64,000 nucleotides of DNA from Taxillus chinensis (GCA_023512835.1 CM042088.1:37418664-37482663); one strand, 5' to 3'; counted from the first letter of the stretch, positions 11,458 through 24,500 are shown. Notes: a model not told the origin generated them from the letters alone. Numbers and translations: made by a program.

Positions 11458-12455
11458 TTTAAGGACCAAAAACTCTAAATGCAACCGCGGTTGCGTCTTC
11501 GTTGCAGAACCGGTTGATGTGGCAATTGTAACATCAACAAAAAAAAAAACTTAAACGTTAAACGCGCAGCGCACCGTAGAAAGATAGAAAAAAACACGGG
11601 AAAAGGAGGGAGGAGGCTCGAGCGGTGTGAATCTGAACGGGAGAAGACAGAAAGATTGCATAAAATCTGATGTTGAAGGCCTTAGAGGGCGTTTTTTGAA
11701 AATCCGAAGGCAGAAAATCCCCTATGGGTATTTTAGGCTCGTAGCTCTCGTCGATACCTTCAAATAAAAAAAATGGATCTAATTCCGACCACTGTACGCA
11801 AAGTTATGGCCGTTTGAAGTTTTCGTCGGAAATTACAGTCGACAGAACCTAAAAACCCATCGATCTAGCCATGGGAGAGATGATCGACGCCTGCTCGAGG
11901 CGTGCTCGATGCTTGCTCAACGCCTGCCCGAGCTTGAGGCTCAAGTAGAATCTGCTCGAGCCTCGCCTCGAGCCGACGTCGAGCTTGAGGCTCAAGCAGA
12001 TTCTACTCGAGCGTGTATGCTCGAGGCTCGCCTCGAGCAAGCATCGAGCTTGAGGATCGAGCAGATCTGCTCAAAATCCGAATATCGCGTGCGACATTCA
12101 GGATATCGAGTGCGACATTCAAGATATCGATTGTGATATCGAGTGTGAAATTTAGAATTTCGAGTGGGATATTCTGATTGTCGAGTGCTGGATAATATCG
12201 AATGCGACATTCAGAATATCGAGTGGGATATCGAGTACGACATTCAGAATATCGAATGGTATATCGAATATCGAGCATGGGCGCTGGAGCAAATCTGCTC
12301 GAGCCCCTGCTTATGGCGTCGAGCAGGGGCTCAAGCGATGATTTGGAAGCACGCTGAATCGTGGAAAAAAAATGCTAAGGTGGCTTATTCCACGTCAGCT
12401 GGGGACGCAAAGGATGCCGCAACGCCGGTTGTATCTAGCACTGCCCTTTAAGGAC
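11458..12455. mobile_element. Non-autonomous Mutator-like element with 9-bp target duplication
   Basis: The element is 11467-12446 (980 bp), flanked by perfect direct repeats TTTAAGGAC (11458-11466 and 12447-12455). A 9-bp duplication is the mark of Mutator-like elements. The ends are imperfect inverted repeats: CTCTAAATGCAACCG on the left and, read inverted, GCTAGATACAACCG on the right. The interior holds a CTCGAG/TCGAG-rich block (about 11885-12070) and a repeat of roughly GATATCGAGTGCGACATTCA (about 12080-12270). No transposase is visible. Confidence 0.75.
11885..12315. repeat. CTCGAG-rich and ATATCGAG tandem repeats
   Basis: From 11885 to 12070 the DNA repeats variants of GCTCGAGCTTGAGGCTCAAG, which also form short inverted repeats. 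From 12080 to 12270 it repeats GATATCGAGTGCGACATTCA with drift. Open frames here on both strands are by-products of the repeat. A related block lies at 31335-31445. Confidence 0.8.
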
Positions 12456-13148
12456 TCAGTCAATCTAAAAATACACTAGCTCATCTGAAGTACTCCAGTC
12501 CGAGAACACTATAGCTAATCTGACATAATATAACTATCTGACAACAAACTACAACTCTGAAAAATGATAAGCTACAATAATTGCATCAATCTAAGAATGA
12601 TGTTATTCCGACTAGGGGCGAAAGTTTAATCAGGGGAGACCGAAATATAAAGTATGTAATTCACGTTTAGAAATTATTATCTAAAATTTAGGGGATCCAA
12701 GATAATTATTAAATTGAGAGCTCTTATGTAGATACAATAATATTTGTATCTACATATTAAACTGTTGATTTTTATTTTTATTATTATTTTATTATAATTA
12801 TAGGAATAATATAAAATTTTAAAACATATATCATTATCAAAATTATAAATTAAATTTTGATTCTTTGCTGCCATTGGAAGTTAGGCCAAGATGAGATGAG
12901 GCTTGAAGTCTTAATTTTAATCCAATTTATGGAGGCCTAAGACTCAGACCTTACTTGCTTGACCTTGAAATCAACACTAACAATTAGTACTATTTAAGTT
13001 AAAATTAATAACATAAAAGCATAAAAAAATTCATCAAATTATCTTATAATCAAATTAAATAACTTTTTAAAATCATATAATTCATTTACCACTATTATAG
13101 TTAGCAATATATTTATCACAAATAACATAAAATAATAAATTATATTAA

Positions 13149-13170
13149 CCCCCCCCCCCCCCCCCCCCCC
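13149..13170. repeat. C homopolymer, 22 bp
   Basis: There are 22 consecutive C bases in an AT-rich stretch. Similar G or C runs occur at 16624-16644, 44198-44212, 63023-63042 and 63482-63495. Their exact length is unreliable by any sequencing method. Confidence 0.9.
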
Positions 13171-14300
13171 AATATAAAATTATTCTCATTCCTTAAATCT
13201 TATTTAATTTGATCTAAAAAACCTATTTCTAAAATTAACTCCTCTCGTATCTCTCGCGTAAACCTAATTCGACCTCTCTTTTCCTCCTCTTTAACCTCAA
13301 CCTGGCGAACCTCCGCAGAGCCTTGAACACCAATTGCCATCACCTCCTAGTTGCTGGACATCCACGACATCTCTGACATCCCCCACTGGATGGTCACCTA
13401 GGATTCAAACTTATCGCACCTCGTGATCGTCGATATCGAGCTTGCTCAATCCGACATAGCTCCCCCAGTCGCGTAAAAGGTTCATATCGTGTGTATAAAT
13501 ATTTTTTTATCTTAGGTATCCGTAGTCAATTATTCTTTTGTTTTTGTTTTGTTGTTTATTCTAAAAAAAGGGTCTTTGTTTTTTTCGTTGACATTATTTA
13601 TTCTCAGAGTAAATAAAGCCTAGAGAGAGGGGAAGGTGAAGAGTTCGCACAAATCGTCCCCAGCAGCTGCGGCTTTGGTATCAGCATCTCTTAGTCCCCT
13701 ACATTTGAAAATGTTGTCTATAAAGCATTTGACAGGCGACCAAGAAGGGCCTAATCAAGGGCCATTAATTAGGATGAGACACACAAAAGGTGACTGACAA
13801 CATGTTCACGAAATGCCCAATAGAATTGAAAGGGAAACAATAACCGGCCATGAAGGGTGGTGGTGGTGGGATCCATGTGAGTTTTTAGAAGGTTTTTAAT
13901 TATCGAGATAATTATTTTCTAAGAGCTTGAGAGAGTAAAAGATTTGTCCTCAGTCCTAGCTTTATGTGAACTTTAGATACCAATTGTTACATAAATTGTG
14001 AGGGTTTATGGGATGTAATGCACATTGCTAATAGTCTCACTAAAAATGTACTTATTCTTAGCATCTATGGATTTACAATGATAATTGATTATTTTGTTAC
14101 TGCATTTTTGAATTTCTCATCTGTATGTCTAGATTCAAATATGGGTAATTTGGAGATGTGTTTTTGCTATTCTGCATCTGGTTATATATATTATGTCAAG
14201 CATGGGAGGGTTGAGGATTGAGGCTTGATGCATCAATGGAATTTTACAAAATCATTTTGCAAAATAAATCAATTGCACGGCATCAATAGAGGTACTACGT
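13171..14300. other. Intergenic stretch, no gene recognised
   Basis: This is mixed AT-rich and moderately GC-rich DNA with only short open frames, none resembling a known family. It separates the repeat block on the left from the cyclophilin pseudogene on the right. A 67-codon plus-strand frame at 14018-14221 has no recognisable domain. Confidence 0.5.
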
Positions 14301-14435
14301 CATTTTCACACTCCAGTACATTGGTGCCAATTCTTATTAATCACCAAACTACATTGTGTGTTGGACACTTGGACAATAAACAACCCCGTTCCATCACAGA
14401 TATATTTTTCTCGGGAAATTTTGCTAGATAGTATG

Positions 14436-17400
14436 CAGGTTAACAATACCTGGACAACATCCATCCCCTTCACAACTCTTCCAAAAACTGTGTGCTTATT
14501 ATTGTCCAACAAAGGTGTTGCCACTATTGTGATATGAGCGCCATTCGTGTTGGGCCTTGCATTTGCCATCGACACTCATCATCAATATTACAGCATAGGG
14601 GGCTACATTGCTCCCCTAGGAAAATAGAAACTACTCACTCATATTGGAGATTACACCAGAATCCATAAAATACAGCATTCAGACCTAGGTACAGGAGAGA
14701 AAGTGTGTTCTCAGGTGGCTTCCATCCTCAAGGTGCGAGATAATTCCCAAATCCTAGCTTTGATCTTCAATTCCAGCAGCAATCCATAAGATTTGGGTGC
14801 CTGTGGATTCAGCAAGTTTGGGCGCAAGCAAAATTACCCTGCTTTTTTGGCATTGACTATATAGCTAGTACCCATGGGCACGGGTCTTCATTGTTTAGTC
14901 TAACAACATGGAAGGAACGTGATGTTGGGATATGTTATATGAGGGGTAGGTCAATTATGTTGTAGACGGCTGTTTAATGTCAAATATGTTAAAATGACAT
15001 CATTCCACTTACAACTCGATTTTTACAAAAGCTTTTATTAAGCTTAATAGTAAGAAAGATGTAATTGAAGGCACCACGTAAGAGAGGCCCGATTACGTGT
15101 CATGATACTGCTCGCTTTGGGCTCGCCATATCTGAAAGGTCTAACTGTAAAACAAATTAAAGAGTTTATTCAGCATAAGGCCCGATTACACAGACAAGGC
15201 ATAAATTGATTATATACTTTAGGCATAACCCTAGATGATTTGAGCAGTTAAAAAATCAGTCGCAAACACGTAATTTTAAAAAAAAGGATAAAGATTGTAG
15301 TTAAAACAGGATCCTACCAACATATTAGTATGCTACTCACCTAATCTAAATAACATAATCCAAAAGTCTGAGCATGAGTTTTGTACATGACTTTATTTAC
15401 TTTGTGTTGGAAACACAATCTCGTTCATAGAAGGTAACATACAAATGACCAAAGAACTCTCTTCAAGGCAAAAAGAAAAAATATACACTTACTCCTGTTG
15501 TAAACACAATCTCATTCATAGATGGTAGCATACAAAAGGAAAATATAGACTAATTGATAATGTAAAACTTTTAGAACCTTCTCATGTATCATTAGATCTC
15601 CATTCAAAACTCAAAAATGAAATCTCAATCAATTCTCATAATTGTGATTTGGGAATTGTTACCGCTTATAAGGTTTCTTTTGATAAATAAGCTTAGCCAA
15701 ATTCAAAATATAATCAAGACCACAAAAGAAAGCCAGTCTGCATCATAGGAGTATTTCAATAAAAGAGATAATATACATTTCAATTTTCTTTACATAAAAG
15801 GAAAAACACATAAAAGCGATTCCTTCAGTAAACAAGAAGCATAGGCAAGCATCCATAAACAATCAACTCATAAAAGATTATGCAATAGCTATACCAAATA
15901 CTAATACAGCAAAAACCTTACCTTTTGTCAAATGCATCTTCAAATTCACAGCCCTGTATAGATTGCCCGACAGTGCCATCCCCTAGATGATCTCCGGTCT
16001 GAATCATGAACCCTTTGATGACCCAAAAATGAATAAAATTCTCCAACAATTTTTGGGTATTGTTCTGGATATAGTGGCCTGAGAATGTCACTCATTGTGG
16101 TGTGCATGATCTGATATAATGGAACATTAAAAACACAAAAACTACATCCTAAATATAGCAAGCAAAACAAGGCATGAACTGCACAAAGTTCATCCAAGAT
16201 AGAGAACTATATCTTAAGTCAAAAAGTTAATGCAAAGACCTGGCCTAATTAATCGTGTATAAATTTAGCATGCAGGAATTCATGTCTACTTGATACATCT
16301 TAAGTGAAGTAATTAAAAGAAAATTGATTATTTCTAGCAATATAAATAGCAATCTCTTCATCCATGCAGAAAAGGTATATTGTGGGAAATTGTGGGAGGA
16401 ATGCTTTCAAACGAGAACTCACCATATTATCAGGAAGGGATGATGTAACTGACTTGCCAATATCTGATACAGCCAGCAGTTCATCAAGAGGTGGCTTTTC
16501 GTTGAACACATCCCTTACTTTGGTTGCATATTCAGGCACGTCTGGTGCTCGACAGCTGTTCACCATCAAGTTGAACTTAGTAAACTACTTCAAATTTCAT
16601 GGTGCCATCCCCCAAGGAAGGTGTGGGGGGGGGGGGGGGGGGGGCAGTGGCGGACCATGATCAAATATATTTTATATGCTACTAGCACCTTTAAACATAA
16701 AGATCATGGGAAAGAATGTTAATAATATTAACATGCATTTGATTTATTTATTTGATAAGTGCATTTGAATATTTGATAGATGCAATTAATTTCAGAAAGT
16801 CATTGTTGAAGCACATTAGAGCTTACAAACATCTTCATCTGTTATGTTTGTGAGTTTTAGAAGTTTTTTATATGAAGGAACAGTACTAATAATATGAGCT
16901 TGATAAAACACAAACTTTGAGGTACTAACAACAAGCACATTAAAAAAACATAAAATTTAGACAACGATCATGTGACTTCAGCCACGTGGTAATTACAGTC
17001 TTTGCCTGAACAAGTAGACTCCATGCTTCTTGAAAGCAAAACACAACAAATTGGGATCTGTCAGGGGCTCCTTGGTTTCATTTACATTGGCTGAAGCATA
17101 AGGAATTTTTATAACTTTTGTACTGCTTCTGTCACCTTGATACAAAGCTAACCTCAGAAACCGATCTTTAGTACAAAAGGTGAAAACCCCCTAATATCAA
17201 ACATCTTAATTGATGCCTAGCAAAGAAAAAAAGGGATGCCCGAATTCATAAACACAGTAACTGATCTAGCCTATACCTACTCTTGATATTATGGGTTCAT
17301 TTGTACCAGGCACTAGCTTGTGCATCGTATATCTGCAGAAAAGAAGAGTTATGAACACTTACAGCCAGCTTAACTTTGACTTCACCTTGCTTGTAAACCC

Positions 17401-17590
17401 ATTCCACCGTACTAGGAACAAAAGGTAGGTGAAACATAACAATCATGTCCTAGTTGACTACATCATATATTTTTACAAAGTGGTCATTTGAAATTGTACA
17501 GAAAAGCAAATCATCAATGCCAACCAGAAGGGCTCAAACAACTCAAGGTTCATGGTGGTGCTTTAGAATAGTCAAATCTCAAACATTGAC
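14436..17590 (-). pseudogene. Pseudogene of WD40-repeat cyclophilin (CYP71/PPWD1 type)
   Basis: Intact plant CYP71 has N-terminal WD40 repeats and a C-terminal peptidyl-prolyl isomerase domain, and acts in chromatin regulation. Exon-like pieces lie in order on the minus strand. About 17590-17365 is WD40 (CTISNDHFVKIYDVVN, then a stop, then VEWVYKQGEVKVKLAVS). About 17345-17275 has IYDAQAS, a frameshift, then GTNEPIISRV. About 17180-16985 has DRFLRLALYQGD and EPLTDPNLLCFAFKKHGVYLF. About 16545-16410 has RDVFNEKPPLDELLAVSDIGK. About 16110-15925 is the start of the cyclophilin fold (IMHTTMSDI, then a gap and frameshift, then [17 protein letters not shown]). About 14575-14436 has [11 protein letters not shown] and [20 protein letters not shown]. 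Much of the middle WD40 region is missing. Intron-like DNA lies between the pieces, so this is a decayed genomic copy, not an mRNA-derived one. Confidence 0.85.
16624..16644. repeat. G homopolymer, 21 bp
   Basis: This G run lies in an intron-like gap of the cyclophilin pseudogene, just upstream (minus sense) of the piece encoding RDVFNEKPPLDELL. Confidence 0.9.
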
Positions 17591-17684
17591 AATAACAAAT
17601 TATAAATTATCAATCTGACAAGAAGTCATATGTAAATAAATATCAATGAACTCATGAAATACACAAAAAACTTAATTTCGTAAG

Positions 17685-18055
17685 GATTTAATCTTTTGTA
17701 CTACCAGACCACAAGAATTGACCTCTGCCATCCTAGAGATTTTGTTCAGGGCGAACAAGATCATCCCATCTTTTATGAAGATCAAGGTACCTAACCTGAT
17801 ACAAATACAATTTAATTGATTAAAAACTTCACAAACCAAAACGAGGCTAAAAAGAAGACCAAAAAATACAATTATGGTATGGTTAAAACAAAAAAACCTA
17901 AAGTGCAAGTTGCATTGCATTCTGACTCAATTCAACTGCAGCTCTCCAAACAGTTTGTTTGCTCACTTTAGGAATGTCAATACCTTCAGCATAATTGATT
18001 CCTTAAATCCTTCAACAAAATTGTAAGTGTATTCTCTCTGGCACTCTCACCTAAA
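17685..18055 (-). other. Exon-like minus-strand segments, unidentified
   Basis: Two short minus-strand stretches look protein-like. About 18010-17905 reads NYAEGIDIPKVSKQTVWRAA before a stop. About 17800-17735 reads RYLDLHKRWDDLVRPEQN and is preceded by a good acceptor-like sequence. Neither matches the CYP71 order I know, so they may come from another gene or be chance. I cannot name a family. Confidence 0.3.
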
Positions 18056-18270
18056 ATCAAAATCATTATGAATCAATTTTTTTATAATTCAATTACAATT
18101 GTGCATAGGGCTGGGGAAAAGAATTTGTCACCTTGGCGAGCAGACGTTTTAATCATTTTGCGTGGAAAAACCCCTTTCTTATAAAATAACATTGAAAACC
18201 CTCCACTCCACCAACTAAAACCATTTAGTTTCTCACTAGTCATCATCCGTGACTATTGAAGTAATAAACT

Positions 18271-18294
18271 GGATCTGGGAGATCTCCCAGATCC
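18271..18294. repeat. Perfect 24-bp palindrome
   Basis: The 24 bases from 18271 to 18294 read the same on both strands, with half-site GGATCTGGGAGA. No gene or transposon boundary was found beside it. Confidence 0.9.
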
Positions 18295-18979
18295 TTGTCT
18301 CTGCAGTACTATGGGCCTGACCATTTAGTATTGAAGTAAAAGATTGATTCCGTCTACGTGCCTGACCATTCACCAAAGAGAGCAATCATTTAGATATTTT
18401 CCTCAAGGTGCAAATTTAAAATAATTTACAATGGTAATACCACAGAAGAACAACCAGATAATCACATATGCTAGTGACATGCCTTGTGTGATATATGGGT
18501 GTTTTGTGGTAGTGATGTGGTTCAAGGTTCCGTGAAATGAGTCTTCTATTATTTCTTTATTTGATGGGTTTGCAGCTCAAATTTATTCAATTATGGTGGT
18601 TATTTGGATGGTTTGTTATTTTTGGTTGTTTGAGAACTGCAACCAATATATTGTAATTAAAAGCGTAGCACCCCTCTCTGAATTATGGTTTCCTCTTCTC
18701 CCACACTGCCATTTGCCGCATCATAGGTATTAACAACAAATACAAAGACTCAGCTTCTATTTTGTTTCCAATAAAGCATCACATACCAAAACAAATAATA
18801 AAATAGCATTTAAAATAAAATAGACAGGCTTACTTCAATGTCATACAACCTCAACACACATGTGCCACTATTTTCTAAAACTTAGCTCACAAATGAGCCA
18901 TCCATTAGCTCGCATGACTCCCATCACTAAGGACAAAATCCAACTGAATTTTCTAATGGAAGCTGAATTTAAGAGCCAT

Positions 18980-19505
18980 CGGCATGTAACAGAAGTTTTT
19001 TCTGGATCCATGTTTTTGTGTGGCGAAAAAATTTTTAGCGGCTTGCCGATAAGCCGAAATCAGATTTTCAGAATCACATACTAAATTCAAAGTTCAGTTT
19101 AATGTATCTTTAAAGTAATAGTTCATCCTTCCAATAACGTAAGAATAGATATACATATTCCTCTATTATATTGCTAAAGAAATCTGAACTACATGATGAA
19201 ATCAAACGACAGAACGACAAAATTTTCATTTCCCTTCAAAACTCAAAAATAATCTCTTAGTTTTCAACTTCTGCCCGCTATATGTTCGAGTTCTTGTATC
19301 AATGCCTTAGAAGGAGCTACTTGTTCACAATTCTGTCAACAAAATCTCACAATCCTCGCAGAGGAACAATCAGCAGGTGCGGCAGGGATGTCTAACGTAT
19401 TCGACAATTGCGCGTAACAGAAGTCTTTTTCTGAATCCATGTTTTCGTGATAAAAAAAAAAATAACGGCTTGCCGGCCGGAGGGTTGACAAGCCAAAATC
19501 AGGCG
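18980..19505. repeat. Diverged direct repeat pair (about 105 bp units, 400 bp apart)
   Basis: Units at about 18980-19075 and 19400-19500 share GTAACAGAAGT, TTTTTCTG, ATCCATGTTTT, CGGCTTGCCG and AATCAG. They lie in otherwise unassigned DNA. They may be the ends of an old element or a local duplication. Confidence 0.6.
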
Positions 19506-19509
19506 GGTC

Positions 19510-20447
19510 TGCATACGCATATTTGTGGTTGGTGCGGCAATGAGGTGGGTGTGTGAGGCAACGGTGGATCTGGCCGGGAGATCCTGGCGAGGAGGACTCC
19601 TTGTTGGATTGAATGAGATAAGGGCTTTTTGGTTTTTTTTGGCCGGTTGGGTTTGGCAAGGGTCGAGTAATGAAGATGGAGTTCGGCCATGGCTTGGTTT
19701 TGTGGCTCAGGTGGTGGGTTTGAGGTATGGGTAACAGAGTTACAATTACACCGAGCTAATTCGCGCATCACTTAACCATTAACTTCGGTAAATATTTAGA
19801 GTTTTTGTAGCAACGAATAAGAGAAAACTTATATTAGCACAAATATTAAGTACAAGTTTTAACGCTAGAGCTTTGATCTACGTATAAGATTTTAAATATT
19901 TTTACAACTGGCACAAGGAAACATCAAATTGATATGATAGTACAAATCACCTATACACAAGTGCTAACTCTCCGTGACATATGGCCATTCCTGATTTATT
20001 ACGTGGTTATCTGCTCATCACGCAGTGAGCTGCCGTTTGGATGACGACACCTCATTACATTTTGTAATCCGACGGTTGAGTAATCAAAACGCAGGTATAT
20101 TCCGTCATTTTTGGAGGAAAATGGAGCGCAAAACGCCGTTAAATAGTCTCATCGCTCATCCCATACTCTTTTACCTCCTGCCATTCTCTCTCGCGGATGG
20201 CCTCCGACAACTAAAGTCAGCCTCCCCTTCTCCGACGATCGCCCAACATCACATAGGCTTGACTAATACTATGCCTCGTCGGGAGGTTCTCTTCTTTCTC
20301 CCCCTTAGATTCGCCCATCAGCACAGAGGCCCACTACTCTCCTTCTTCCGTCCGCTTATACCGCAGAGTCATCGTCGAGAAAGAGAAGGGATGGCATTTT
20401 TGGGACCACCACTCTCCTTCCGCTTTGACACCATTTCCCTCTCTTTT

Positions 20448-20483
<36 letters not shown>

Positions 20484-21370
20484 CTTTGAGAAAATGAGAA
20501 TACGAAAACTTTAATTCGAACGGTTAGAGGTTACAATTAACGGATTAGACTTTCATTTAATTGTAGTTCCACTACGATAAATTTGTTATAATTAAATGAA
20601 AGTCTAATTTAAACCATTAAATTTTAATGTGATGCACATCCTCTATATAGCATTTAATATATATATATATATGTCTATATACTACATTTAATCTGTGCCA
20701 TTGAATTAATATTTAACCGTATAAAATAGATATTTATTTAATTGTAATTCTAATTTACTATCCTTATTAATATTTAACTGAAAATTTAATTTAAATTATT
20801 AGTTATAATATCTAATGGTTCATATTAAAATTATTATACTAAAAAGTTGGTCTTACATTTTTAAAAACTATATATATATAGTTTTTATCTTAAGCCTCAA
20901 CCCCAATTGACCATTTGAGTTAGGTGTACTTGGATAGGTTGGGTTCTATTAGTTATTAATGTCAAAAAATAGTTGGGTTACTTCCTAAACATAATGGATC
21001 AAGAAGAGAGAGATTGATGATATCTGCAAATGGAGGTGCAGTGCAAATATTTTATGTTCCTCCCCCAAGCTTTATCAATTTTTTTTGAAGAAACTTCTTC
21101 AATTTTCTGTAGCTCAAGGTGACATTTTCTGTTGATGGTAATAAAGTTTGTGAATATATTTATGAATATGACAATAATATTTGTAAATAACGATATTATT
21201 TATTAATAAATAAATATAAATAATTATTTACAGAATAATTATTTTATGTTCTGAACGTTTAATTTATTTATGACATTTTCACCAGCTATGCCAAATCCGC
21301 TGCGCGTTATGCGTTACATGGATATTTTTAATAAAAATATAGAAAAAGACCGCGGGCAACCTATATTTAA
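19510..21370. other. Upstream region of the TRM10-type gene
   Basis: There is no coding sequence I can support. A 154-codon plus frame at 20025-20489 ends in a translated AT microsatellite and looks accidental. The stretch includes (TA)n at 20451-20480 and a MITE-like hairpin at 20545-20607. Around 20880-21370 it is AT-rich, and it becomes GC-rich just before the gene, as promoters and 5' leaders often do. Confidence 0.45.
20545..20607. repeat. Short inverted repeat (perfect 18-bp arms), MITE-like
   Basis: The arms are TTAGACTTTCATTTAATT at 20545-20562 and its exact reverse complement at 20590-20607. A 27-bp loop separates them. It may be the core of a small hairpin element, but no target duplication is clear. 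Confidence 0.75.
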
Positions 21371-21507
21371 CTATGCTTGGTGTGAGTGTGAGCGTGAGTG
21401 TGACATCGGGGCACCACTACCCCCACCCCCACCAGGGCTTCATCGTTCGAACAAGTTTGCTGCGTTGCCGCCGTAGGTCGCTAATTCGAGATCGACGCAG
21501 CGAAACA

Positions 21508-24500
21508 ATGGAGGAAGCGGCGGCCATCAAGAATCAAACAACAAGTCAGAAAACGACAACGAACGAGGGAGGGTCGTCCCCCAGCAGTCCAAAACCCCTC
21601 CAGGTGCTGTCGAAGAACGCGCAGAAGAAGCTATTGAAACAGCAGAAGTGGGAAGCCAAGAAGGCGGAGAAGAAAGTGGCCGCCAAGGAGCGCAAGAAAG
21701 CGGAGTTCGAGAGAAAGCGAAGGGAATGGGAGGAGATGCTGGGTGGGGTGGCCGAAGAAGAAAGGTCCAAACTCATCGAGTCCAGGAGAGGGCTTCGCAA
21801 GGAGAGGATGGAGAAGCGGTCCGAGGAGAGAGGTCACAAGCTCCATAGGCTCGCCTCCGCCAAGCTGTCCGGTCAGAACCTTGTCCTCGACCTCGACTTC
21901 TCCAATCTCATGTCCTCTTCTGAAATTAACAGCCTCGTTCACCAGGTATCCTTCTTCGTTTTTTTTTTTTGAATGCCTCAATTTGTTGGGACTAGCATTG
22001 GCCATTGGGTTTGTCAAGATCATGTTCCGTACGTGTTTGTTTGTTATATAACCAACCACTCCTTATCCGAGCCCTCATATGCCTTATATAACTACCGTCC
22101 TCCCTGATTTCCCACTTTAATTAACTAAGGAACATCATTTTTTGTCATAACGTATGTAATTTTCAACGTCTTGCTGGTATTGCTATTGTTGGGTTTGTCC
22201 TTTTATCGGATGTCTAACTCTTTCTTGTTTTTTTTTTGTGCGCTGGTTTTATGTAAGTGAACTTTTGATTATTTAATTACAGCGTCCTTTTGTTAATCTA
22301 CTCGAAACTTTGCATTGATCGTATTATTTTTATTTTTCCTTAGAGAAAAGAAAATTGGCTTACTCAATTAACACAGATAATAATTGGGAGAGAAGTTTTC
22401 ATTTTTCTATTCTTCCCCGAGGTAGCATTTGACTACAAGCTGGAATGCAAGTGGAAATATGTCCATGAGAACGATACATATCTATCCATGTCGTTTACTT
22501 CCTTCCCCATTCATCATGCAACCAATTGATGTCCAATGTTTTCACTGGCTTCTATTGGTCTGACTTTCACTTGACCAGCACGTAGGCAGACATTTTAGCC
22601 ATTATAAGTGCCAACACCATGTTATTATTTTTATCCTCCTTATATTCATTAACCTTTATAATCCGTTTGACCTGGAAAAAATGACTTTTTTCTAGCCTCT
22701 GATAACCCATTTGTTGCTAATGAGACTTGCAGATTATGTACTGTTATTCAGTAAATGGAAGATGTACTTCTCCTGCTCATCTTTGGTTGACTGGATACCA
22801 AGGAGAAATAGAAAGCCAATTGCAGAAGCTTCCAGGATTTGATAAGTGGATAATTGAGAAAGAGAACAAGCCATATATTGAAGTGCTGCAGGATCAGAAA
22901 GAAAACTTAGTCTATCTTACAGCAGACGCAGAGACTGTTTTGGATGAATTTGATCCGAAAAAGTTTTATATTATCGGTGGATTAGTAGACCGCAATCGTT
23001 GGAAAGGAATAACCATGAAGAAAGCTAAGGACCAAGGAATTGAAACTGCTAAACTCCCAATAGGGAATTACCTAAAGATGTTGACTTCACAGGTAATGCC
23101 GTTTATAGTGGTGTATGGTTTTTATTTATTATTATATACATTTGGCAATGTTTTGGGTTCAAAAGTCTTTTGAAGGTTTGGCCTTGATGCTGGTTTATCC
23201 TGGTGGATAATATTTCAAAACATCAGGTTAACCTTGCAAGAATTATGAAATGGTTGTCTGCTCCATATTCTTTGTTTAGTATTTATTATATCATTTGTTA
23301 GGGGTAGACATTATTATTAATTGTGTTAGGCACACTTAATTATGGTAGTTGGGTGTTCGTTCCTCCTTTAATGCAAGTGTTTATGTTTTTTGTTTTGCTG
23401 TCATTATATATGGCCTTGTACGTAAAAATACACTAGCATTCTCAACGCTGAGATTTTTTTTCCACAACAGTTGTATCAGAGCCACTTCGATCTTAAGGGG
23501 TTAGATAGGTGAGAGAAAAGTGAGACTGATAGAGAGAGGAGTGACTGCATCCATATAAATAAGTAGATGGAGGCAGGTTCTAGTGGATTTTCTATGGCTC
23601 CACCTGCGTTTGATGGTGAAAATTATCAAGCATGGGCAGTAAGGAAGAAGAGTCAGAAGACCTACCTTGAGGGTTGTGATTTTTGGGAGGCAGTGGAGCA
23701 AGATTATGTAGTTGTTCCACTTCCAGAAAATCCAACCGTGAATCAATCAGATCAAGTTTCACAAAGAGAGGGTAACATGGAGGGCAAAGTCTTATCTTTA
23801 TGCTGCTGCAGTATCTTCCTCTATCTGCAATAGAATCACAGGTCTTGATTCAGCCAAGGCCATATGGGACTTTCTTAAGTCTGACTATGTGAAGGAGATG
23901 AAAGGATCAAAAGTACAAAGGGATAAAATCTTCTCACCGAGTTTGAGAGGATGAAGATGAAGAATTCTGAAGCATTTAAAGAGTATTCTGAAAAGCTGTT
24001 AAATCTGGAAAATCAAGCAAAAGCTTTAGGTACAGAGCATTTCTGATATTAGGCTTGTGCAGACAATTCTTGTTGCTTTGCCTGAAAGATTTGAGGTAAC
24101 CATTGCCTCCATGGAAAATACAAAGGATCTGTCTGAGATTCAGTTGGCTGAATTACTAAGTGCTTTGCAAGCACAGGAGCAGAGAAGATTGATTAGGTTG
24201 GAAGGCAATATTGAGGGAGCTTTACTAGGAAGAGAACAAGGCTCGAATAAGAAGTTGCATGGGAAGAAAGAAAATTGCAGCAAAAACTTAGAATTTGTTG
24301 CTGGAGAGAGCAGTGCAGTAATTCCAAGAAAAAATTGGAATAAAAATCCTGCCTGCAAGCATTGTGGAAAACAAAATCATCCATCCACATTTTAGGTGTT
24401 GGAGAAGGCCAGATGTAGAGTGTAGAAAATGTCATAAACTTGGACGTATATATGGAGAAGTTTTGCAAAGATTAAAAAAATCAGCAGCAAAATGAGACGC

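Noticed and set aside
20025..20489. 154-codon frame upstream of the TRM10 gene
   Set aside because: It ends in a translated AT microsatellite, has no domain, and lies where a promoter is expected.
21373..21507. Alternative upstream start for the TRM10 gene
   Set aside because: It is in frame but adds residues unlike the family; the ATG at 21508 fits homologues better.
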